From Leptodactylus fallax (Eukaryota > Chordata > Amphibia > Anura > Leptodactylidae), in NCBI GenBank assembly GCA_947044405.1, contig CAMRHE010000197.1:434001-498000 (forward strand): 64,000 nt of DNA, given 5' to 3'. Positions 43,758 through 64,000 of the stretch are shown here, in pieces (position 1 is the first letter of the stretch; each line of letters starts with the position of its first letter). Under the pieces are notes generated by a model that ran no database searches, was not told where the DNA came from, and saw only the letters and a program-made list of their open reading frames with translations. The position numbers were made by a program, and so were the translations under genes.

Positions 43758-45384
43758 CAGTGCCTTTCGAAAGTATTCGGCCCCCTTGAACTTTTCAACC
43801 TTTTGCCACATTTCAGGCTTCAAACATAAGGATATAAAATTTTAATTTTTTGGTGAAGAATCAATCAAGTGGGACACAATCGTGAAGTGGAACGAAATTT
43901 ATTCAATATTTTAAACTTTTGTAAAAACTAAAAAACTGAAAAGTGGGGCGTGCCAAATTATTCGGCCCCCTTAGGTTAATACTTTGTAACGCCCCCTTTT
44001 TCTGCGATTACAGCTGCAAGTCGCTTGGGGTATGTCTCTATCATTTTTACACATCGAGAGACTGAAATTCTTGCCCATTCTTCCTTGGAAAACAGCTCGA
44101 GGTCAGTGAGGTTGGATGGAGAGCGTTTGTGAACAGCAGTTTTCAGCTCTTTCCACAGATTCTCGATTGGATTCAGGTCTGGACTTTGACTTGGCCATTC
44201 TAACACCTGGATACGTTTATTTGTGAACCATTCCATTGTAGATTTTGCTTTATGTTTGGGATCATTGTCTTGTTGGAAGATAAATCTCCGTCCCAGTCTC
44301 AGGTCTTTTGCAGACTCCAACAGGTATTCTTCCAGAATGGTCCTGTGTTTGGCTCCATCCATCTTCCCATCAATTTTAACCATCTTCCCTGTCCCTGCTG
44401 AAGAAAAGCAGGCCCAAACCATGATGCTGCCACCACCATGTTTGACAGTGGGGATGGTGTGTTCAGGGTGATGAGCTGTGTTGCTTTTACGCCAAACATA
44501 TCGTTTTGTATTGTGGCCAAAAAGTTCGATTTTGGTTTCATCTGACCAGAGCACCTTCTTCCACAAGTTTGGTGTGTCTCCCAGGCGGCTTGTGGCAAGC
44601 TTTAAACGAGACTTTTTATGGATATCTTTGAAAAATGGCTTTCTTCTTGCTACTCTTCCATAAAGGCCAGATTTGTGCAGTGTACGACTGATTGTTGTCC
44701 TATGGACAGACTCTCCCACCTCAGCTGTAGATCTCTGCAGTTCATCCAAAGTGATCATGGGCCTCTTGGCTGCATCTCTGATCAGTGTTCTCCTTGTTTG
44801 AGATGAAAGTTTAGAGGGACGGCCGGGTCTTGGTAGATTTGCAGTGGTCTGATACTCCTTCCATTTCAATATGATCGCTTGCACAGTACTCCTTGGGATG
44901 TTTAAAGTGTGGGAAATCTTTTTGTATCCAAATCCGGCTTTAAACTTCTCCACAACAGTATCACGGACCTGCCTGGTGTGTTCCTTGGTCTTCATGATGC
45001 TCTCTGCGCTTTAAACAGAACCCTGAGACTATCACAGAGCAGGTGCATTTATACGGAGACTTGATTACACACAGGTGGATTATATTTATCATCATCAGTC
45101 ATTTAGGACAACATTGGATCATTCAGAGATCCTCACTGAACTTCTGGAGTGAGTTTGCTGCACTGAAAGTAAAGGGGCCGAATAATATTGCATGCCCCAC
45201 TTTTCAGTTTTTTATTTTTTTACAAAAGTTTAAAATAACCAATAAATTTCATTCAACTTCACAATTGTATCCCACTTGTTGATTCTTCACAAAAAATAAA
45301 AATTTTATATCTTTATGTTTGAAGCCTGAAATGTGGCAAAAGGTTGAAAAGTTCAAGGGGGCCGAATACTTTCGCAAGGCACTG
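43758..45384 (-). mobile_element. Tc1-like DD34E transposon, apparently intact
   Basis: 1627 bp, TA on both sides (43756-43757, 45385-45386), inverted ends cagtgcctttcgaaagtatt and its complement. TIR homology extends about 200 bp inward. A truncated relative is at 27587. Confidence 0.93.
43976..44995 (-). CDS. Tc1-like transposase (DD34E), full length
   Basis: 339 codons, the usual Tc1 length, starting MKTKEHTRQVRD and ending GGVTKY. Double HTH N-terminus with RPGRPSK linker at 56-62. Catalytic D152 (WSDETK), D243 (QQDNDPKH), E278 ([11 protein letters not shown]), spacing 34. Glycine box [11 protein letters not shown]. No stop or frameshift seen. The start is chosen because it is the first ATG and gives the family-standard N-terminus. 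Probably a recent arrival and potentially active. Confidence 0.92.
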   Translation of the reverse strand: MKTKEHTRQVRDTVVEKFKAGFGYKKISHTLNIPRSTVQAIILKWKEYQTTANLPRPGRPSKLSSQTRRTLIRDAAKRPMITLDELQRSTAEVGESVHRTTISRTLHKSGLYGRVARRKPFFKDIHKKSRLKLATSRLGDTPNLWKKVLWSDETKIELFGHNTKRYVWRKSNTAHHPEHTIPTVKHGGGSIMVWACFSSAGTGKMVKIDGKMDGAKHRTILEEYLLESAKDLRLGRRFIFQQDNDPKHKAKSTMEWFTNKRIQVLEWPSQSPDLNPIENLWKELKTAVHKRSPSNLTDLELFSKEEWARISVSRCVKMIETYPKRLAAVIAEKGGVTKY

Positions 45385-45386
45385 TA

Positions 45387-48300
45387 TCAAGTGGGGTAGC
45401 GAGCATTTTTAACCTTTGAGCATTGCATTCATTTAATTTCCAGAATGGAATGCGTGGCTGATAACAAAAAGTGAAAATTGCAATTTTTCCATAGATACGC
45501 CATTTCAGTGCCCGATGTGCCCAACTTGTGTCAGCAGACACAAACACTCCAAAAACTGGTAAGTGGGTATCCTGGACACAATAGCTTTTGGAGCATTCAT
45601 CTCTGATACAAGCCGGGCACAACATATTACGCACTAAAATGATATACAGTATTCCTGGAAAAATTGTCATTTTCACCATCAGCTGCGTATTCATTTCTGG
45701 AAAATAAATTAATGCAACACTTTGGGGTTAAAAATGCTCACTGTACCCCTGGCTGAATTCCTTCATGAGTGTAGTTTCCAAAATGGGGTCACGTTTCAGG
45801 GGATTCCGCTTTACTGGCATTTCAGTGTTCTGCAAAAGTGTAATGGCATCCAAAAACCAAACCATCTAAATATATGCTCCAAAAACCAATATAGCGCTCT
45901 TTCCCTTCTGTGCCCAAACAGCAGTTTATATCTACATATGACATTAAGTACGTTATCCTGGGTACACCAGTGTCATACATGTGGGCATAAACTGCAGTTT
46001 GGGCACACAGCAGGGCGCAGAAGGGAAGGAGCGCTATGTGGCTTTTGGAGCGCAGATTTAGATGTTTGGTATCTGGATGCCATGTCATGTTTGCAGCGCC
46101 TCTAAAGTACCAGTAAAGTGGAATCCCTTAGGGAATGACCCCATTTTGAAAACTGCACCCCTCAAAGAATTTATCAAGGGGTGTAGTGGGAATTAATATC
46201 CCAGGCGTTACTGCACAACGGATGGTGAACAGCGATTATGTAAGTTGTGCGGAGCACATTGGGAACACCAAATTCCCTACTATTTCCCCAGTAGCTCCTA
46301 CGATGGGGGGTCACTCTAGGGGTCACTTCTGGTGTCTTTTCCCTTGTAAGCTCTAAATTTGAGGTGTCTCAGCTTATACATTCCCTTCCTGCCGCAACCA
46401 GTTTTGTTCTAATGATTTGGCGATTTTGGGGTTTTTTGTCTTCACATTGTACAAGCTATATTTTCTTTATTTTTCTGGTGATATGAGGGCTTGTTGTTTG
46501 CAGGGTGAGATGTATTTTGTACTGTAATTATATAATTTCTGGGTGCCTATAACTTATTGATTAAATTTTATTAACTCTTTCTTGGTGGATTAAAAAAAAA
46601 AAAATATCCATTCTGGCATTACTTTTTACCTTTTAATGTTTTTTCCGCACAGCGTACAGTATAAGTAACATGCTACCGTTATTCTGCGGGTCAGTATGAT
46701 TATGGCTATACCTAATATATATTGTTTTTTTTATGCGTTACTAGTTTTGCAGAACAAAAACCCATTTGGGGAAAGAAATCAATTATTTTTGCATCGCCAT
46801 CTTCTGAGATGTGTAGCAATTTTTTTTTTTTGGTTGACAGTTGGTTGAGAGCTTATTTTTTGTGGGACGATCTGTGCTTTTTATTGGTACTGTTTTTGTT
46901 CACTTTTTATAGCATTTTTTTAAGGTGAGATGGCAAAAAATCATTATTTCCTTGCTTTATTAATTTATTTTTTTTTTCATACACTTCACTTTGGTTTTTT
47001 TCAACTTTTTTTTTTTTTTTCTACTGATGTCCCACTAGGAGACCTAAGCCAGCGATACACTGATCGCTGGTTCAGCACTATAGACTACAATATACAAGTA
47101 TTGCAGTCTATAGAGGAAGTCAGTGCTATGCAGACTTCCCGGCAGGATCAACCAGGTAGTGGGGGCTCCAGGCAGCCTGGGGTCACTTGCCAGACCCCGG
47201 GCTGCAGAAGATACATATGGGCACCCCCCCGATCTCGCCACGGGGGGTTACATTTGGCATGGCAGAATCCAAGCTTTGACCGCGGCATCCAAGGGGTTAA
47301 AACCCCCCGATCAGAGCTTAGCTCCGATGGGGGTTGAGAAGCAGGTTGTTAGCTGTCAGTTACGGCTAACACCAGCTCCCGATACCGCCCACGGGCAGGC
47401 GGGCCACTAATATCAGGGAAAGTTTGTTACTTCAACAAACTTACCCTGATATGGGGGCTACATGATCGGGACCTGAACCTATGAGGTCCTGATCATGTCT
47501 CCGTGAACACCAGCAGCTATTAGCGCTGTGTTCACAGAGCTCCTGTCCCATGGGGAGACCCGATCCCCAATTTAGCAGGATCAGTATATAAACTGCACAA
47601 AGCCCAGCAAGAGCGTTTATATACAGTGGGCGGTCACGAAGCAGTTAATTAATTAATCAATCAATCAAATAAGGAGCTGGTACGGTATCCCCATGGGCCC
47701 ACATCCGTTAATACTCCTGAGGACTCATTCATTCTTCTATAACCTTCATTAACCAAACCCCTTATAAAGGTCACCTCCCTTTCTGCTCAAGACTAATCCT
47801 GTAAAAGGGTCTCCCAGGTTGACATTTCTGAAAAATGTTGCTTTTAAACAATACAGTGAAACTTCTTGAAGCCAGCCACTCTAATTTGCACAGAAAATTT
47901 CAGGGAAAAAAAAATATAAAAATGCAAGTTGGGTAATGAAGTCCACAAACATGTACAGGACCCAAAAATACAAATAACAATGAAGAGCCCAAAATTGTGT
48001 ATTTTATGTTTGGCATTACACCTGCATGTTACACAGAACCAGGCCTAGACTAGGACTAATAAAACACACAAGTTGCTGGAGTTCATACACGTAACTATAG
48101 GTGAACCCCTTTCTTAACTTCCTTGGTGAAAGATCCATTTTCTAATAAAGATGCTCCCATAATTCTTGTTTCCATCCATAGGCAGATTGGGAGCTGAAAG
48201 TGGCCCTGGAAAAAAATCTAAAACTGGCCCCATTTTATAGGCAGACTGAGTACAAGTAGGCTGAGTCAGCACAAATAGATGGGGCCAGCTGCCTTACATG

Positions 48301-49083
48301 GAGGGAGAGGCAGTAGTCCTATGTAAAATACCATAGGACTGCTGCCTCTTCCTCCATGTTAAGCAGACCTGTGTAAAATTACTGTACACAAGACTGCTTT
48401 ACATGTAGTGACAGGTAGCAGTCCTATGGTATTTAACACAAAAAATGTGATAATTCCACTTTCTGTAAAACATCACTATTATTTTTGATGGAAAAAGAAG
48501 TGTGACTTTGAGGGTCCAATGCCATGCAGATCTGTTTACAAAAGCTTTCCATGTAGGAAAGGGACCATGAACTACAAGAGGTCTGGCATAAAGGGGTTGT
48601 TCCATCAAAAGAGAAAGATATGCAAATGAGATACTAAGCGATAGGTATTGTTTTAGTGCTGTGGATTTGTTACTTTGGACAAAGATAATCTCTAGGCTCA
48701 GATCACAAGTCAAAGTGTAACCCTCACAGTCTACAGGACTATAAAAGGACATAAGAAGGTGTTACTGATGAAAGAATAAGTCATTGTGCTTTGTATAAAA
48801 GTAAAGTATCCTTGAACTTAGATACAAAAACATCAGCATAATGCTCCACTAGTAAATTGTTAATGCTGTTAATTATTACTATTACAAAATATAACCCCAT
48901 TTAAAAAAAAAGGAAGGGCGAACCATATTCCGATACCATTATTTTGTAAATGATGGCGCTGTTTGAGAGATTGATTTTTAGTTATTTCAGCATGCATAAG
49001 ATTTTTTTGTTCAAGCAAAATAAATAATAAATAATAAAAAAATGTAAAATTGTTAAAGAACTTTGTATAATTTCATAGAACTA
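45387..49083. repeat. no gene; large palindrome and hairpins
   Basis: No gene. The stretch 45735-46195 is an imperfect foldback centred near 45965 (gcccaaacagcagtttatat versus ataaactgcagtttgggcac). The stretches 47411-47453 (atatcagggaaagtttgtt with its complement) and 47462-47498 (catgatcgggacct with its complement) form strong hairpins. The latter region resembles degenerate frog repeats. Between 47640 and 48840 nothing is recognised. Confidence 0.55.
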
Positions 49084-50650
49084 CAGTCATGGCCAAAAGT
49101 TTTGAGAATGATACAAATATTAATTTTTACAAAGTCTACTGCTTCAGTTTTTCTAATGGCAATTTGCATTTACTCCAGAATGTTATAAAGAGTGATCAGC
49201 TTAACAGCAATTACTTGCAAAGTCAATATTTGCCTAGAAAATGAACTTTATCCCCCAAAACACATTTCAACATCATTGCAGCCCTGCCTTAAAAGGACCA
49301 CCTAACATGGTTTCAGTGATTGCTCCATTAACACAGGTGTGGGTGTTGATGAGGACAGGGCTGGAGATCAATCTGTCATGATTAAGTAAGAATGACACCA
49401 CTGGACACTTTAAAAGGAGGCTGGTGCTTGCCATCATTGTTTCTCTTCTGTTAACCATGGTTATCTCTAAAGAAACACGTGCAGTCATCATTGCACTGCA
49501 CAAAAATGGCCTAACTGGGAAGAGTATTGCAGCTAGAAAGATTGCACCTCAGTCAACAATCTATCGCATCATCAAGAACTTCAAGGAGAGAGGTTCCATT
49601 GGTGCCAAAAAGGCTCCAGGGCGCCCAAGAAAGACCAGCAAGTGGCAGGACCGTCTCTTAAAAGTGTTTCAGCTGCGGGATCGGGCTACCAGCAGTGCAG
49701 AGCTTGCTGAGGAATGGCAGCAGGCAGGTGTGAGTGCATCTGCACGCACTGTGAGGCGGAGACTCTTGGAGCAAGGCCTGGTCTCAAGGAGGGCAGCAAA
49801 GAAGCCACTTCTCTCCAGAAAAAACATCAGGGACAGACTGATATTCTGCAAAAGGTACAGGGAGTGGACTGCTGAGGACTGGGGTAAAGTCATTTTCTCT
49901 GATGAATCCCCTTTTCGATTGTTTGGAACATCTGGAAAACAGCTTATTCGGAGAAGAAGAGGTGAGCGCTACCACCAGTCTTGTCTCATGCCAACTGTAA
50001 AGCATCCTGAAACCATTCATGTGTGGGGTTGCTTCTCAGCCAAGGGAATCGGCTCTCTCACAGTCTTGCCTAAAAACACAGCCATGAATAAAGAATGGTA
50101 CCAGAATGTCCTCCAAGAGCAACTTCTCCCAACTGTCCAAGAGCAGTTTGGCGCTCAACAATGCCTTTTCCAGCATGATGGAGCACCTTGCCATAAAGCA
50201 AAGGTGATAACTAAATGGCTCAGGGAACAAAACATAGAGATTTTGGGTCCATGGCCTGGAAACTCCCCAGATCTTAATCCCATTGAGAACTTGTGGTCAA
50301 TCATCAAGAGACGGGTGGACAAACAAAAACCAACAAATTCAGACAAAATTAAAGCATTAATTCTGCAAGAATGGACTGCTATCAGTCAGGATTTGGTCCA
50401 GAAGTTGATTGAGAGCATGCCAGGGAGAATTGCAGAGGTCCTGAAGAAGAAGGGTCAACACTGCAAATATTGACTTGCTGTATTAACTCGTTCTAACTGT
50501 CGATATAAGCTTCTGTTACTCATAATATGAATGCAATTATATTTCTGTATGTGATAAAAACATCTGACAAACACACATAAAAACCAGAGGGCAGCAGATC
50601 ATGTGAAAATATAATATTTATGTCATTCTCAAAACTTTTGGCCATGACTG
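49084..50650 (+). mobile_element. Tc1/mariner DD35E element, copy 2 (Traveler-like)
   Basis: 1567 bp with the same ends as 32117-33683. The pre-insertion sequence ctagagtatgc survives at 38812, so this insertion duplicated exactly TA. The copy is apparently intact. Confidence 0.94.
49424..50473 (+). CDS. Tc1/mariner transposase, DD35E, copy 2
   Basis: 349-codon frame. The favoured start is the ATG at 49457 in ACCATGG context (MVISKETR). D160, D252 and E288 (numbered from the upstream ATG) are present, spacing 35. It differs from copy 1 at only a few residues (I71T, R74W, L77R, V102G, C278W by eye). The changes at 74-77 fall in the DNA-binding region. Either could mobilise both copies. Confidence 0.9.
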   Translation: MLAIIVSLLLTMVISKETRAVIIALHKNGLTGKSIAARKIAPQSTIYRIIKNFKERGSIGAKKAPGRPRKTSKWQDRLLKVFQLRDRATSSAELAEEWQQAGVSASARTVRRRLLEQGLVSRRAAKKPLLSRKNIRDRLIFCKRYREWTAEDWGKVIFSDESPFRLFGTSGKQLIRRRRGERYHQSCLMPTVKHPETIHVWGCFSAKGIGSLTVLPKNTAMNKEWYQNVLQEQLLPTVQEQFGAQQCLFQHDGAPCHKAKVITKWLREQNIEILGPWPGNSPDLNPIENLWSIIKRRVDKQKPTNSDKIKALILQEWTAISQDLVQKLIESMPGRIAEVLKKKGQHCKY

Positions 50651-51449
50651 TAGAGTATGCAACAATTCACTGTTTGGCCTCTGCTATACAGCCGTTATTA
50701 CATGTTACTCAAGTAGCACAATACAATTGTTTTGTGATTCGAGCTGCATACCAGCCCTGAACCAAAGTTCATAACATTCCATACGATACGATAAGGACAC
50801 ATAAGATAAGTCAGACTCGACATAAAAGATTCAAAAATAATGAATCATTAGTCTCCAGCACAGGTATTTGTGTATCAGTTATAGATGGTATTCAACACAG
50901 TGACATTCATATGTACCAAAGTGATATGTGTCTCATTTACACAAAGCAGAAAATAATAATAATAATAGTCCTTTAATAGTCCCACAATGGTGAAATGCAG
51001 TGTGTTACAGCAGCAAAGATAAGCAGCTACAAATACAAATACAACATATACAGGAATGTTCCAAGGTAAAAGGCATTACATTGATAGTAGACAGGCAGAT
51101 AAGAAGTAGCAGAGGAGGGGGGGGATTTAACAGTTAGAAAGATATTTCACTTCTCTGTGTACACAGCCTAACCGTGGTGGGGAGGAAAGACTTCTGATAG
51201 TGCTCCTTCTCACACTTAGGGTGGAGCAGTCGGTCACTGACAGTACTGCCCAGCACTATCACGGTCTCGTGCATGGAATGGGACTTCTTCTTCCGCATGG
51301 AGCTCACTATGGACAGTATCCTTCAGTCACCCACCACCTGCACTGGGTCCAGTGGGCTCCTCAAGACAGAGCTGGCCCTTCTAATCAGCTTGACAAGTTT
51401 ATTTCTATCCCTGGTTGATATACTGCTCCCCCAACAGGCCACTCCGAAG

Positions 51450-52512
51450 AAGATGGCTGATGCCACTACCAAGTTGAAGAAAGTGGTATATCACGTATAT
51501 ATAGCCATAGAATTAGTCATTAATAGCATCCAAGAAATGACCCAAAAGTATATAATGTCCAATAAGGCTAAAAAAATGGTTACTTATTCATCCATTCATC
51601 CCATAAATGTCTCCTCCCATCCCACCTGTACCAGAAGCTGGTCTCCCACATGTCTGTGGGTTAACAATGGCTATTTAAGGAGTCAACCCGCCTCCAGTTA
51701 CATCAGGCTGCTTTGTGTAAACGAGACACATATATCTGTTTAGTCCATATAAATGTCACTGTGTTGATTACCATCTATAACTGATACACATACTGTATAT
51801 CTGTGTTGGAAACCTATGATACATTTTGTTTGAGATACACAGTATCTTGTCGAGTCCGACTAAATCTATGTACATCCTGTGTCCTGGTTTTTGTTGTTGA
51901 TCAGTTGTCACTCATTATAACACTCCTAGCGTCTACTACCTAGGGAAAAGTCTACACCCGCTAATGAACAAACTAACCTGTGCTTGGGTAAACCATCTCA
52001 GACTCACTGGAGCAGCCTGCAGTTAGTGACTAATTTCTATCTCCAAAAAGGTCATCTACTTAGACTTTCATTATTAAAGGGGTTGTCTAGGATAAAATAG
52101 GAACTAACCCCTAAACTAAACCCCCTCCCCCCACCTAACTTCTAATTTACTTCTATTAAAAAAAAATCTATAATTACCCATATCCTTGGGGTGGTCATGT
52201 GACCACCCCAGGGACACTTTCTGATAATCTGGTGACGTTCAGTTTCACCACTTCCGAAACGGAACGTCACCAGTTCTCTTCCCCCCATCAATACTTATGT
52301 GTCTTCCTGTCCAGAAACGGCTCCTCCCCTCTTCCTCTAAGCAAGCATTTCCTCTCAGGGTCACATGTGCAGTAGAGGAGGCATATTGGACCTGATATTC
52401 ACTAGTCAAAAACAAACCAAACATTAGGAGATGATATTTATTTCACAAAAGCAGGGATGACTTGAAGGCAGCTTCACATAAATCAGTACAGTACTGAAAT
52501 ATTCTTTCTAGT
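51450..52512. repeat. no gene; foldback arm and TTAA-MITE start
   Basis: The stretch 51715-51895 is the inverted arm mentioned above. TTAAAGGGGTTGTC at about 52076 is a TTAA-MITE left end followed by two hairpins (52182-52211, ccttggggtggtcatg; 52230-52274, ctggtgacgtt arms). Its right end is not identified. No coding sequence until the exon at 52513. Confidence 0.5.
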
Positions 52513-63164
<10,652 letters not shown>

Positions 63165-64000
63165 CTGAAAGATGAAGGGTACATTAAGTATACACATCGT
63201 TTTCATCGCAAACTAATGACATCATTTAATATTCTATGCAATGCACTGGGCCATTTTCATATGAGTTTATTTATACTGCATGCATTGTGTTGTAAGAATG
63301 ATATAACCTATATTCTGCTGGTCATTACAATCACATGGTCACCATGTTTTATATAGTTGTTTTCATGTTGGTCTCCCGGCTGCCATGGAGGCCAAATGGG
63401 AGACGATCGGAGGGGGTGGATTAAAGTAACAAAACCCCTCAGGTACTGTGGTCACATCTAACCACATCACCTGAGGGGTTAAGTGCCTGTGACCAGCAAA
63501 GTCTCCAATTTTTCTGATAGCAGACACAAGTCTCTGCTGTTTGACACTGTGCAGACATGCTGCCCTCTCAGCTCCTGAGCGGACATCATATTTAAAGTAC
63601 CAATACCAGTTTTCCATGCTATTACGGTAGAAGTTGGGTTAAGGTAGCAAGAATTACATCTGCTGTAATACAGATGTTGGTACTTTAAACACTGTGCCCA
63701 CTCAGGACATCTACTGTAATTGTACAGCAGATGTAGGCACTTTAAATATGGTGCCCACTGAGGAGCTAAGTTTCTTCTCTGTTTCACCTCTCAAAAATAT
63801 TTAAATAATAAGGGTTCTATACGTCACACATTCCCTAAAATGGTATCAATAAAACTACATCTTTCCTGTAAAAAAAAATGCACCTTAAACAGTTCCATAC
63901 AAGGACAGTTTTGTATTTAATCAATATTGAAGAAAGTTTTCAAGTATAACAAAGAACAGTTCAGGAATCATAGTCTAATGAGCCTAAAGAGCACAGATAA
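63165..64000. other. intron, no gene seen
   Basis: Upstream intron of the ptgr1-like gene. A hairpin (aacccctcaggt at about 63433 with acctgaggggtt at about 63468) and two related ~90-bp words (63600-63690, 63700-63780). I found no further exon. Confidence 0.5.

Larger units (their letters stand above)
48845..51449 (-). repeat. dispersed block with LINE 3' end, interrupted by Tc1
   Basis: Second copy of 38588-39627, carrying the DD35E element at 49084-50650. The stretch 50949-51449 (minus) is the LINE ORF2 C-terminal piece and 3' UTR. On its far side, 51715-51895 is an inverted relative of about 50785-50948, so the LINE may sit inside an older foldback element. Confidence 0.75.

Overview
The window looks like repeat-dense nuclear DNA from a vertebrate, most likely an anuran amphibian. 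This is an inference. It rests on spliced exons of a vertebrate oxidoreductase gene, many Tc1/mariner elements, Penelope-like elements (PLEs) with hammerhead ribozyme motifs, hAT elements with 8-bp target duplications, TTAA-flanked foldback MITEs, and interspersed repeats ending in the phrase 'gcgccaacatattccg', which I associate with frog genomes. There are no operons, CRISPR arrays, rRNAs or recognisable tRNAs.

Layout. 1-2118: no gene. 2155-10400: an LTR retroelement inserted in a TA microsatellite, with two 435-bp LTRs that differ at roughly 2% of positions. I see no reverse transcriptase in it. Its interior instead carries a long intronless coiled-coil reading frame containing an unmistakable non-muscle myosin II heavy-chain rod segment followed by a HIP1/HIP1R-like segment. 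That frame is split by a later PLE insertion (3810-7056). 12178-16929: a second, decayed PLE with inverted terminal arms and a 13-bp target duplication. 17325-17435: a broken duplicate of the last exon of the host gene found at 52.5-63.2 kb. 17570-19218: an intact DD34E Tc1 element. 21055-24734: nested hAT/MITE elements and a decayed BED-finger hAT gene. 24930-28797: two tandem arrays of a ~311-bp unit carrying hammerhead ribozymes, two damaged Tc1 elements and a PLE 3' end. 29573-30082: a TTAA foldback element. 32117-33683 and 49084-50650: twin, apparently intact DD35E elements in opposite orientation. 34190-35115: a minisatellite. 37005-42959: a scrambled Tc1 element with LINE pieces, an internal duplication and a nested hAT. 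43758-45384: an intact DD34E Tc1 element.

52513-63164 (minus strand): seven consecutive exons of a prostaglandin reductase 1 (PTGR1)-like gene, in frame across all splice junctions, running off the right edge at the 5' end. Its introns hold MITEs, a broken Tc1, a DD38E Tc1 remnant, and a 472-bp tract with only two T residues that may be an assembly artefact.

The apparent working parts are the PTGR1-like gene and three kinds of transposase gene (one DD34E at 17.9 kb, one DD34E at 44 kb, two DD35E copies). Everything else is non-autonomous or broken. The most novel item is the LTR element carrying a chimera of captured cytoskeletal genes. Next are the hammerhead tandem arrays and the T-depleted tract. 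Similarities to named families come from recognition, not from a search.
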